Part shown: positions 9,488-17,848 of the stretch, one piece after another
How positions within the stretch are numbered: the stretch's first letter is position 1
Layout: each line of letters opens with the position of its first letter
Assembly: GCF_020037125.1 (NCBI RefSeq)
Contig: NZ_JAIQDG010000027.1
Location: 1-64,000, forward strand
Reading direction: 5' to 3'
Length of the DNA stretch: 64,000 nucleotides
Origin: Myxococcus sp. RHSTA-1-4
Lineage (GTDB): Bacteria > Myxococcota > Myxococcia > Myxococcales > Myxococcaceae
Translations under genes and position numbers: made by a program
Notes under the pieces: generated by a model
Databases searched by the model: none
What the model saw: the letters and a program-made list of their open reading frames with translations, nothing else
Told to the model about the DNA's origin: nothing

Positions 9488-9512
9488 GTGCCGGGTCGAA
9501 GAGGCCCGGCAC
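9488..9512. terminator. Hairpin after the clp-like gene
   Basis: Perfect 8-bp inverted repeat GTGCCGGG / CCCGGCAC around a 9-nt loop, 13 nt past the stop codon at 9475. There is no U-tract, so it is a probable transcript end or stabilising hairpin only. Confidence 0.5.
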
Positions 9513-9654
9513 CGTCGAGAGCCCCGTGGTTTCGCGCCCGCGGACACTTCGGTCTCAGGGGACCGCATGTCGCGCGTGCCCTGACGGCCCGCGCATGGTG
9601 ACATGACCTCCGCGCCCTCCCCCGCCCTCGCGGGAGCCGCAACCCGAGGTCCCG

Positions 9655-10518
9655 ATGCCCGCACCATCCGCCCGCCAGCCCAGGCCCCGCCCCGCCCGTC
9701 CCCCCGTGGTCATCGTCGGCGCGGGCCGGCTCGGTGGAGCGCTGGGACTCGCGCTCGCATCGAAGCGCTGGCCCGTGCGGCTGCACTCACGCGGCACCGA
9801 AGGCCGTGAGCGGGCGGAAACCCTCGGCCTGAAGCCCGCGTCCCCGGCGGACCTGCGGCGTGCCCGCGTCGTGCTGCTCTGCGTCCCGGACGCCGCGGTG
9901 CCCACCGTGGCAGCCGAGCTGGCCGCCACCCTGCCCCGCACGGCCGCGCTCGTACACACGGCGGGCGCACTGTCCCTCGACGCGCTCGGCCCCGCGAAGG
10001 GGCGCGCGCGGGGCTCCTTCCATCCGCTGTGCGCGGTCTCCTCGCCCCGGGACTCGCTGGCCGGACACGCGGTGGCGGTGAGCACGCCGTCGCGGGCGCT
10101 GCGGGATGTGCTGCGCCGCATGGCGGCGGACGTGGGACTCCAGGTGCTCGACGTGCCGGAGTCCCACCGAGCGGCCTACCACGCGGGCGCGGTGATGAGC
10201 GCGGGCGGGCTGGTGGCGCTCGCGGATGCGGCGGTGGCGGCGCTGGGCGCGGCGGGAATCCCCCCGGACGCGGCGCTGGCGGCGCTGCTGCCGCTGATGC
10301 GCTCGGCGCTGCGAGGGGTGGAGGCCCGGGGCCTCTCCGGCGGCCTCACCGGGCCCATCGTCCGTGGGGACGCGGGCGTGGTGGAGGCACACCTGGGGGC
10401 GCTCCCGGAGGAGGTCGCCCCGCTCTACAGGCTGCTGTCGCGGCGCGCGCTGAGGCTGGCCGGAGACCGGCCCCGCCCCGAGTCGCGCGCCGCGTTGGAA
10501 CGGCTGCTCAGGCCGTGA
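9655..10518 (+). CDS. Rossmann-fold/DUF2520 dehydrogenase-like protein
   Basis: A 287-residue protein with a short proline/arginine-rich N-terminus, then a Rossmann nucleotide-binding motif VVIVGAGRLGGALG (GAGRLG at 22-27). The C-terminal half is helical and matches the DUF2520 partner domain, with a conserved H in SFHPLCAVSS and the Y-H pair AAYHAGAVMSAGG. Proteins of this layout resemble ketopantoate/6-phosphogluconate-type reductases, but their substrate is not established. GAGG lies 6 nt before the ATG. The 3' end overlaps the convergent gene by 11 bp. Confidence 0.82.
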   Translation: MPAPSARQPRPRPARPPVVIVGAGRLGGALGLALASKRWPVRLHSRGTEGRERAETLGLKPASPADLRRARVVLLCVPDAAVPTVAAELAATLPRTAALVHTAGALSLDALGPAKGRARGSFHPLCAVSSPRDSLAGHAVAVSTPSRALRDVLRRMAADVGLQVLDVPESHRAAYHAGAVMSAGGLVALADAAVAALGAAGIPPDAALAALLPLMRSALRGVEARGLSGGLTGPIVRGDAGVVEAHLGALPEEVAPLYRLLSRRALRLAGDRPRPESRAALERLLRP

Positions 10519-11833
10519 TGATGAGCGAGCCCTGAAGGGCCTTGCGCACCACGGCCATCGCCTGCTCGGAGGCGGCCTCCGCCTCGGTGAGGCGGCGCAG
10601 GCACAGCTCGCCCTGGACCTGCGTCAGCGAGCGCTTCAGGTCGGTGAGCAGCGTGAGCGCCGCCTTGAGCATCTCGTCGCCCTGGGGCGACGGGGTCGCG
10701 GGCTTGCCGGACTCCTTCGCCATGTACTCGGTGAAGCGCTTGATGGTGTCCGCCGTCTGGTTCGGATCGAACTTCTCCAGCAGCGGCTTGATGCGCGCCG
10801 CGTTGATGCGGATGAGCCGCAGCGCGCCCACCTTGGCGAAGCCGGGATGCGCCAGGCCGATCTCGCTCATCTCGAACGCGCCCAGCAGGCCCTCCTCCGG
10901 CGCCTTGTGCGAGTGCGGAACGATGTCCACGAAGAGGGGCAGCGGATCCGCGCCCTGGCTGAACATCTCCTTCTCCTCGTCATCGACGGGAGGGAAGCTC
11001 GCCGGGTTGCCGATGAACAGCAGCGGCAGGACGATTTCGTGCCAGAAGTCCTCGGGCGCCGAGCCCGTGCCGCCCACGGTGCCGAACAGGTGGGCCATCA
11101 GCTCGGCCAGGCGCGGGGCGCGGTCGGCCTGCTCGATGAGGGGCTTGCTCGGATCCAGGCGCTGCAGGGACTGGACAATCTGCCCGTCGAACTGCTGGCG
11201 CGCCTCCTGCGGCAGCGGCGGCTGGGTGCGGCCGAGCGCGTTGCGCACGTCACGGGCCAGCGAGTCCGGCTTCGTCTCCAGGGCCGTCTTCGTCTTGTTG
11301 GTGTCCAGGACGACGAACTGGAGGAAGCCCGGGTCGAACAGGCGCTGGTAGTCCACGGGGGACAGCTTCGGGGCCTGGCTGCCCAGGGTCTGGGCCGGGT
11401 TGACGCTCAGTCGGGCCTGACCCAGGGAGCGGCGGATGTCCGCGGCCAGGTCATCCAGCCGGGCCAGCTTGCCCTGCCCCAGGGCGTCCATCACCGCGCC
11501 GAACGGCGACAGCATGATGATGGCGTCGGGGAAGCCCAGGGTGGCGCCCTCGGGCGAGTCGCGGTTGGGGAACCAGAAGGCCTGGTGCTCCTGGATGAGG
11601 CGCAGGGCGAACGCGCCGGCGAGTCCGAGCGCCAGCGTCTGGTGCTCCGGCTTGTTCACCTGGAAGGGGCCACCGAGCAGCTTGATGACGGCCTTTTCCA
11701 CGTCCGGCCAGGGCGCCTTGAGCAGGTCGACGGGCTTGCCCTCGGACTTCTCGAGGGCGCCAGCGACCTGGAACTGGGCGTGGTGGACGTGCTGGGGAAC
11801 GGGATACCCCTGGGGAGCGGCGGGTTCGGACAT
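10508..11833 (-). CDS. Unknown soluble protein, 441 aa
   Basis: I do not recognise this family. The protein has no signal peptide or clear membrane segment, is mixed alpha/beta with several proline-linked helical stretches, and has an even composition. A segment near FWFPNRDSPEGATLGFPDAI and another near LLFIGNPASFPPVDDEEKEM look like conserved cores. The C-terminus is a helical bundle rich in A/E/L/R. ATG at 11831-11833 was preferred to a site 13 codons upstream because the latter would begin with a hydrophobic run unlike the rest. It converges on and overlaps the DUF2520 gene by 11 bp. Probably a myxobacterial conserved hypothetical. Confidence 0.7.
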   Translation of the reverse strand: MSEPAAPQGYPVPQHVHHAQFQVAGALEKSEGKPVDLLKAPWPDVEKAVIKLLGGPFQVNKPEHQTLALGLAGAFALRLIQEHQAFWFPNRDSPEGATLGFPDAIIMLSPFGAVMDALGQGKLARLDDLAADIRRSLGQARLSVNPAQTLGSQAPKLSPVDYQRLFDPGFLQFVVLDTNKTKTALETKPDSLARDVRNALGRTQPPLPQEARQQFDGQIVQSLQRLDPSKPLIEQADRAPRLAELMAHLFGTVGGTGSAPEDFWHEIVLPLLFIGNPASFPPVDDEEKEMFSQGADPLPLFVDIVPHSHKAPEEGLLGAFEMSEIGLAHPGFAKVGALRLIRINAARIKPLLEKFDPNQTADTIKRFTEYMAKESGKPATPSPQGDEMLKAALTLLTDLKRSLTQVQGELCLRRLTEAEAASEQAMAVVRKALQGSLIITA

Positions 11834-11926
11834 GGAGGAATCCAGAATCAAAAGGGAGGCGACGGCCTCCAAATACCGTGAAAAACGCGGTCGTGGCTAC
11901 GTTTTGTGCCCGCTAGGATGGGCCGC

Positions 11927-14900
11927 ATGCCCGCTCACCGCCGGCTGCCGCCCTGGCATGCCCTGGCTTCTCTTCTCCTGCTGACACACGTGGGGTGTGC
12001 CTTCGTCTCACCCCGTTTCCCGCAGAACATCCAGGCGTCGTTCGCTCGGGATGACATGCGGAAGCTGACCACGGAGACGCTGGAGCTCTACTACCCGGCG
12101 CACCTGCGTGGACCGGCGCTGCGGATGGCGTCCCGGCTGGAGGGCTGCGTTGCGCGGCTGCGTGGGCAGACGTGGCGCCAGGAGTCGAGAGAGCGGGTGC
12201 TCGTCTACCTGACGAGCTCGGACTTCAACAACGCGTACGTGGTGCCGGACTACGCCAGCACGCCACAGCAGATGGTGATGCCGGTGCACGTGACGCTGGA
12301 GCTGTTCCACCTGTTCGGCCTGGGCGAGGTGGACGTCGGCGACGTGGCCTGCCACGAGGCCGTGCACTATGTGCAGCTCGAGGAGACGCGGGGCGTCTGG
12401 GGGGTCCTCAACGCCATCACCGGCGGCCTGTTCCAGCCCAACTCCTTCACCGAGTCGTGGTTCCTGGAGGGGCTGGCCACGTATTACGAGGGCCGCTTCG
12501 ACAAGGACACGGGGCGGCCGCACAGCCCGGTGTGGCGCGGCTGGTACGAGTCGGTGGTGCAGGCGCGCGGGGGCGAGCTGGACCCGGGCTTCCTCTCGCC
12601 GGAGCACCGGGCGTTGGACCCGTTCGGCGGCAACTACATCACCGGCATGCACTTCGTGGAGTACCTGGCCGCGAAGTACGGCGAGAAGCAGCTGTGGCGG
12701 CTGGTGGACGAGCAGGGCGGCTCCATCGCTCCGCCGCTGGCGGTGACGTTGCGGTTCAAGCGGGTGTACGGGAAGGACATCGGGACGCTATTCGCCGAGT
12801 ACACGCGGGAGCTGCGCCTGGAGCACCCCGTGCGCGAGCGGCCGGCGTCGCAGCGGGTGCTGCTGGCGGACGCGGGCTACTTCTCACGGCTGGCCTCGCA
12901 TCCGGAGAGCGGCGCCACGGCGCTGGTGAGCGTGGGGCGCGAGGAATACTCGCGGCTCACGGTGCGCGAGGCCGACGGGCGCGTGCGCTTCGAGCGCCCG
13001 CTGACGGAGCTGCTGCCGGGGCGCCGCTGGGTGCTGGGGAGCCCGTCGCTGGTGAGCGGCATGTCCTTCAGCCGCGACGGCGCGTGGCTGTACCTGGTGA
13101 TGGCGGACCTGGAGGCGGAGGGCGGCTACGAAGCGCGGCTGTGGCGGGTGGACGCGCGCACGGGGGCCGTGGTGCGCGTCTGGGACGGGGTGAAGGGAAT
13201 GGGCGGCAGCATCACCCCGGACGGCGCGGCGTACGTGTACGTGAGCATCGAGGGCGACACGGCCAACGTGGTGCGGCTGGAACTGGAGACGGAGCGGAGG
13301 GAGACGCTCACCCGCTTCGACGCGAGCCTGCCGGTGGGGCCTCCCGCCGTCTCGCCGGATGGAGCGCGGATGGTGTTCCCGGTCGCGGGCAACCAGGGCT
13401 GGGACCTGGTGCTGCGCGAGGCGGACGGGAGCCTGCGCTGGCTGACGCGGGACGGGCTGTTCAATTACTCGCCGCGCTGGCTGGACGGTGAGCGCATCGT
13501 GTTCCTGCGCGAGCACGAAGACCGGCTCCAGGCGCACGTGATGACCGTGGCCACGCGGGAGATGCTGCGCATCACGGACGCGCCGCACCTGGTGCTGGAC
13601 GTGAACCCGCTGGGGACGGGCGAGGTGGCGTTCCTCAACCGCGACGGGATGGGGTTCACCCTCGACCGGGCTCCGGTGGCCCCCGTGTCGGCCTCCACCG
13701 GGGCGCTCGCGGGCGCATCGCCTCCGTCCGGAACAGGGATTGCGGCGGAAACCGCCGCGCCCGTGTCGCCCGTCTCCCATCCGGAGATGCTCGCGGTCGC
13801 TCCGGGCTCGAGCGCTTCAACATCCCCACCGGATGCGCCGTCTCCTGGCGCATCGCCGCAAGCCTCACCGTCCCAGGAGTTCACGGAGTTCCCTGGCACG
13901 ACCGCGCAGTCCACCGTGCCCGAGACTTCGGCACCGCCTGCTGACGGCTCGCCGCAATCCCCGGCGCCCCAGGACGTCGCGGCGTTCCCCGGCGCAACAG
14001 TGCCGTCCTCTGCCCCCGAAGCTTCAGCGCCTCCCGCTGGCGCATCGCCGCAAGCCTCCGTGCCTCAGGACCCGGTGGAGCCCTCGCTGCCCCCTGCCTC
14101 CGAGGCTGCCGCGCAGTCCCCTGGTACACCGCCCTCGTCTGACGCGCCCTCGCAGGCCGCGGGAACACCTCCACCGCCCGAGAGTCCGGCCTCCCCTCCC
14201 CCACCCGACGCGCCCACGGCGCTCGCGGACCTGGACGCGCCCGTGGTGGCGCCACCGGCGGACCCTGGCAGCACGCTGGACATCCAATCCGACGAGCCCT
14301 ACTCGACCCTGGAGGGATTCTTCATCCCCGAGTTCCGCATGCCGTACATCCTGTTCGGAACGGACACGGCCAACCCGGACAGGACGCTGGTCAGCGGGGG
14401 GTTCGCGCTCTCCGGGCAGGACCGGCTCGGCTTCCACGGGTACTCGGCGCTGCTGTCGTTCAGCTCGGAGGAGGACGAGCCGAGCGTGGCCCTGACGTAC
14501 GGTAACGGGCAGCTCGCGCCCTGGTACACGCAGGTGTCCGCCGCGCGCATCCGCGAGAGCACGCGCACGGACCTGCAAGGCACGGTGTTCGCCTCGCGCA
14601 CGTTCTGGACGACGCCGGTGGCGGTGGGCGTGCTGGCGCTGCGGCGCGAGTACGACGCGACGGAGCAATTCCCCGGCCTCGTCACGCGGCTGATTGGCCC
14701 GGAGGTGGCGGCCTCATACTTCGCGGGAGACTCCACCTCGTACGGCGGCACGCAGCGCGGGCTCGGGCTGTCGGTGGCGACGGGCGTGTACCCCGGCGCC
14801 TTCTTCCGCGAGTCGACGATGGGCGACGTGCGCCTGGGCCTGGACGGCTTCCTGGGAGGCCTGCCCTTCACGGGCATGGACAACCTGCAACTGTCCGCGG

Positions 14901-15367
14901 TGGCCCGCTTCCTGCCCGGCGCGCCCACCGGACTGCTTGAGGTGGGAGGCATCCGCGCGGGGCAGGTCTGGTACAGCAGCCGTGACTCCACGGAGACGTC
15001 CCGCCTGCCGCTCGAGCTGCAGCCCGGCGTCGCCTTCAGCGAGTACCTGCGCGGCTACGAGGACGTGACGACGCGCGCGCGCAACGCGCTCATCGGCAGT
15101 GCCACGTACCGCTACCGTGTCCCCATCGACTACGGCTGGGCGTCCACGCTCTGGGTGCTGCCGTCCCTCTTCGTGAGCGACTTCGAGGTGGAGGGCTTCG
15201 GCTCGGTGGCGCGCGTGGACAACCGGAACAACCTCGGCGCGGTGGGAGCCTCGGCCGCGCTGAGCCTCACCTTCGGCCAGGCGGTGCCGCTCTCCCTCTT
15301 CTACCAGTACGCCTACCGCTTCGAGCGCGGCCTGGACCACCTGCACCTGTTCGGCGTCGGCCTCTAG
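11927..15367 (+). CDS. Peptidase-MA / PD40 propeller / barrel fusion lipoprotein
   Basis: About 1146 residues. A hydrophobic leader (LASLLLLTHVGC, candidate lipid Cys24) opens the protein. Next is a peptidase-MA-like zinc domain with HEAVH at 143-147 and a downstream ligand candidate E181 in WFLEGLATYYEG. Residues about 300-580 contain PD40/WD-like blades (FSRDGAWLYLVMADL, VSPDGARMVFPVAG, YSPRWLDGERIVFL). About 190 residues (588-781) are almost only A, P, S and Q. The last 360 residues alternate aromatic and polar residues like an outer-membrane beta-barrel and end LHLFGVGL. The combination suggests a surface or periplasmic protease anchored by its own barrel. ATG 11927 has AGGA 8 nt upstream; a GTG 7 codons earlier is possible. 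Its TAG shares CTAG with the convergent nadD stop. Confidence 0.75.
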   Translation: MPAHRRLPPWHALASLLLLTHVGCAFVSPRFPQNIQASFARDDMRKLTTETLELYYPAHLRGPALRMASRLEGCVARLRGQTWRQESRERVLVYLTSSDFNNAYVVPDYASTPQQMVMPVHVTLELFHLFGLGEVDVGDVACHEAVHYVQLEETRGVWGVLNAITGGLFQPNSFTESWFLEGLATYYEGRFDKDTGRPHSPVWRGWYESVVQARGGELDPGFLSPEHRALDPFGGNYITGMHFVEYLAAKYGEKQLWRLVDEQGGSIAPPLAVTLRFKRVYGKDIGTLFAEYTRELRLEHPVRERPASQRVLLADAGYFSRLASHPESGATALVSVGREEYSRLTVREADGRVRFERPLTELLPGRRWVLGSPSLVSGMSFSRDGAWLYLVMADLEAEGGYEARLWRVDARTGAVVRVWDGVKGMGGSITPDGAAYVYVSIEGDTANVVRLELETERRETLTRFDASLPVGPPAVSPDGARMVFPVAGNQGWDLVLREADGSLRWLTRDGLFNYSPRWLDGERIVFLREHEDRLQAHVMTVATREMLRITDAPHLVLDVNPLGTGEVAFLNRDGMGFTLDRAPVAPVSASTGALAGASPPSGTGIAAETAAPVSPVSHPEMLAVAPGSSASTSPPDAPSPGASPQASPSQEFTEFPGTTAQSTVPETSAPPADGSPQSPAPQDVAAFPGATVPSSAPEASAPPAGASPQASVPQDPVEPSLPPASEAAAQSPGTPPSSDAPSQAAGTPPPPESPASPPPPDAPTALADLDAPVVAPPADPGSTLDIQSDEPYSTLEGFFIPEFRMPYILFGTDTANPDRTLVSGGFALSGQDRLGFHGYSALLSFSSEEDEPSVALTYGNGQLAPWYTQVSAARIRESTRTDLQGTVFASRTFWTTPVAVGVLALRREYDATEQFPGLVTRLIGPEVAASYFAGDSTSYGGTQRGLGLSVATGVYPGAFFRESTMGDVRLGLDGFLGGLPFTGMDNLQLSAVARFLPGAPTGLLEVGGIRAGQVWYSSRDSTETSRLPLELQPGVAFSEYLRGYEDVTTRARNALIGSATYRYRVPIDYGWASTLWVLPSLFVSDFEVEGFGSVARVDNRNNLGAVGASAALSLTFGQAVPLSLFYQYAYRFERGLDHLHLFGVGL

Positions 15368-15936
15368 CGACGCACGCCCAGCCCGTACAGCCCATGCTTC
15401 CGCGCGTGGGCCAGGGCCCCCGACGGCACGAGCTCCGCCGGCTCCACCCCGCGCGCGAGCATGTCCCGCACCAGCGTGGAGGACACCTCCGCCAGCGGGG
15501 GCCCCACCGTCTCCGGCGCCGGGTAGCCCGCGCGGTAGAGCACCAGCACGCGCGCCATCTCCCGGATGCGGTGGAAGTCCTTCCACTGCGGCAGGTCCTT
15601 GAGGATGTCGCTGCCGATGATGAGCGACCACCGGACCTCCGGGTAGCGCTGCACCAGCAGGGACAGCGTGTCCACCGTGCGCCCGGTGAGCCCCGGCTCG
15701 CGTTCAATCCGGGTCGTCTTCAGCCAGCCCGACGTCTCCGCGCACAGCGCCTCGCACATGGCGACGCGGTGCTCGAACGCCTCCATCTGCTTGCCGAAGG
15801 GGTGCTGCCAGGACGGCATCAGCCAGACCTCGTCCACGCCCTGGGTGGCGTGCACGTACGTGGCGGCCATCAGGTGTCCCACGTGGGGCGGGTTGAACGA
15901 GCCGCCGAGGAGCGCGACCTGCACGTCGGGCCTCAC
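15364..15936 (-). CDS. nadD: Nicotinate-nucleotide adenylyltransferase
   Basis: A 190-residue nucleotidyltransferase of the NadD family, which adenylates nicotinate mononucleotide in NAD synthesis. Seen: the N-terminal GGSFNPPHVGH motif at 11-21 (two catalytic histidines), the IIGSD motif at 106-110, and the C-terminal SSTLVR (152-157) equivalent to the SSTxIR ATP-binding motif. The C-terminus is a little short but complete. It starts 1 bp after the stop of the phosphoesterase-like gene upstream, so the two are co-transcribed. Confidence 0.93.
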   Translation of the reverse strand: MRPDVQVALLGGSFNPPHVGHLMAATYVHATQGVDEVWLMPSWQHPFGKQMEAFEHRVAMCEALCAETSGWLKTTRIEREPGLTGRTVDTLSLLVQRYPEVRWSLIIGSDILKDLPQWKDFHRIREMARVLVLYRAGYPAPETVGPPLAEVSSTLVRDMLARGVEPAELVPSGALAHARKHGLYGLGVRR

Positions 15937-15937
15937 T

Positions 15938-16609
15938 TCACTTGAGGGTCAGCTTCGAGGACTTCTTCTCCAGCACCAGCAGCGTGGGCGGCACGATTTC
16001 ACGCCCGTCCAGCCGGAACGCGGAGAAGCCCAGATCTCTGTCCACCTTCTCCAGCAGCGCGCACGTCTGCTCGGCCGCGCCCACCAGCCGCCCCGGGGTG
16101 ATGAAGTAACGCGGGCCGATCTGCACCACCTTCGGCTCCGACTCCTTCCCGTGGATGAACACCGACGCGTTCAGCAGGTCGTCCCGCGTCAGGTCGTTCT
16201 TGTCGTGCACGATGCAGCACAGCGTGTCGGCGACCATGTCCAACGCCTTCTTGTTGATGGACGGGTCTCTGTACTGGAGCGACTCGCGCTCCGGCACGCG
16301 CACGAAGCGCTCCATGACGAGCCGCCGGTCATCCTCGGAGACGACGTCCGCCGGGGCCTCCCCGCGCGCGGGTGTGCGCGGCAGCGTGTCCTGGCTTCCC
16401 AGCCAGTTGGACACGTCCGCCAGGAAGTCCGCGTCCGAGTACTCGCGCCCGCCGCGGCTGCGCTGCCGCCGCCAGAGGACCCACTCGTCCAGGTCCGTGT
16501 AGCGCGCCCCGGCGAAGATGAAGCGGCGCGCGCCCTTCGAGCGCAGCAGCTCGTAGGCCGCGTCGAAGGCTTCGAGATCACCGTGGCTGTCGGAGAAGAC
16601 GCCGATCAC
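15938..16609 (-). CDS. Divergent calcineurin-like phosphoesterase
   Basis: A 223-residue protein beginning MIGVFSDSHGDLEAFDAAYELL, the DxH first motif of metallophosphoesterases (D7, H9), as in the YfcE group. The second motif, normally GDxxD/GDH, is replaced by FAGARYTDLDE; a GNHD-like site may survive as IVHDKND and the GHTH block as FIHGKESEPKVVQIG-YFITPG. About 60 extra residues between the first and second halves carry charged, low-similarity sequence. Activity is therefore uncertain. It lies between namZ upstream and nadD downstream in one leftward run. Confidence 0.68.
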   Translation of the reverse strand: MIGVFSDSHGDLEAFDAAYELLRSKGARRFIFAGARYTDLDEWVLWRRQRSRGGREYSDADFLADVSNWLGSQDTLPRTPARGEAPADVVSEDDRRLVMERFVRVPERESLQYRDPSINKKALDMVADTLCCIVHDKNDLTRDDLLNASVFIHGKESEPKVVQIGPRYFITPGRLVGAAEQTCALLEKVDRDLGFSAFRLDGREIVPPTLLVLEKKSSKLTLK

Positions 16610-16627
16610 GTGTGGAACACCCCACGC

Positions 16628-17809
16628 TCAAGCGTACAGCAGGTAGGGCACCCTTTGCTTCGCGAAGGTCTCCGCCTGGGCGGAGAACCCCTCCATCAGC
16701 CGGTCCAGGGGCCACCCCGCCTCGATGCCACGACGCACCTGGTCGGTGCCGCACAGCAGGTCGAAGGCCGGCACGTCCTCGACGAACTCGTACGCGTCCG
16801 CCCGCCAGTCGAAGTGCCCGGGGCCGATGTCGTGCAGCGCCTGGAAGATGGCGATGCCGGTGCGCAGGGGCAGGAAGGCGTTCCGGTTCGTCACGTGGAT
16901 GAAGGCGCCGCTGCAGGACTCGCCCTTGTACTTGTCGAAGGTGGGGGTGAAGCCCACGGCGCGGAAGGCCACACCCGGCAGGTCCTCCTTCGCCAGCCGC
17001 GCCAGCAGCGCGTCCGTATCCACCCAGGGGGCGCCGAACTGCTCGAAGGGGCGGCAGGTGCCGCGGCCCTCGGAGACGTTGGTGCCCTCCCCCAGGCACA
17101 TGCCCGGGTACACCAGCGCGGTGTCCGGCGTGGGCATGTTGGGCGACGGGGAGATGAAGGGCAGCCCGGTGTCGTTCCAGAACTGGTCGCGGCGCCAGCC
17201 CTCGCACGGCACCACCGTCAGCTCGCAGCCGAAGCCCTCCTGCGTGTTGAAGAGCCGGGCCAGCTCCCCCGCCGTCATGCCGTGGCGGTTGGGCAGCGCG
17301 TACAGCCCCACGAAGGAGCGGTAGCCCTCGCCCACGAGGTTGCCCTCCATCGCCACGCCGTTGAGGGGGTTGGGCCGGTCCAGCACGTAGAAGGGCACGC
17401 GCGCCTTCGCCGCGGCCTTCATGGCCAGGGCCATGGTGTAGACGTAGGTGTAGTAGCGGCTGCCCACGTCCTGGATGTCGAAGACGAGCGCGTCCAGTCC
17501 CTCCAGCCACTCCTGGCGGGGCGACAGCGACTCGAAGGTGGAGCCGTAGAGGCTGTGCACGGGCACGCCGGTGCGGCGGTCCCGGGCGTCGCCCACGGCC
17601 ACCATGTACTGCGCCTCGCCGCGCACGCCGTGCTCCGGGCCGAAGAGCGCCGCCAGCTTCACCCCGGCCGTGCCGGCCAGCAGGTCCGCCAGGTGGCGGA
17701 AGCGTGAGTCCACGCTGGTGGGGTTGACGATGGCGCCCACGCGCTTCCCCTTCAACGCGGAGAAGCCCTGCTCCACCCAAACGTCCAGTCCCGTCTTCAC
17801 CTTCGTCAC
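16628..17809 (-). CDS. namZ: NamZ-type exo-beta-N-acetylmuramidase (DUF1343)
   Basis: A 393-residue DUF1343 protein. Characteristic blocks are all present: KRVGAIVNPTSVD, LFGPEHGVRGEAQ, ALVFDIQDVGSRYYTYVYTM, VLDRPNPLNG, YPGMCLGEGTNVSEGRGT and a GVAFRAVGFTPTFDKYKG segment. The Bacillus member of this family (GH171) removes terminal MurNAc from peptidoglycan fragments, so a cell-wall recycling or prey-wall degradation role is likely. No signal peptide is apparent, unlike several secreted family members, which favours recycling in the cytoplasm. It is followed after 18 bp by the phosphoesterase-like gene. Confidence 0.87.
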   Translation of the reverse strand: MTKVKTGLDVWVEQGFSALKGKRVGAIVNPTSVDSRFRHLADLLAGTAGVKLAALFGPEHGVRGEAQYMVAVGDARDRRTGVPVHSLYGSTFESLSPRQEWLEGLDALVFDIQDVGSRYYTYVYTMALAMKAAAKARVPFYVLDRPNPLNGVAMEGNLVGEGYRSFVGLYALPNRHGMTAGELARLFNTQEGFGCELTVVPCEGWRRDQFWNDTGLPFISPSPNMPTPDTALVYPGMCLGEGTNVSEGRGTCRPFEQFGAPWVDTDALLARLAKEDLPGVAFRAVGFTPTFDKYKGESCSGAFIHVTNRNAFLPLRTGIAIFQALHDIGPGHFDWRADAYEFVEDVPAFDLLCGTDQVRRGIEAGWPLDRLMEGFSAQAETFAKQRVPYLLYA

Positions 17810-17848
17810 GGCGTTTCCTTCCTCACCGACGGCCCGCGGGCCGGGCCG

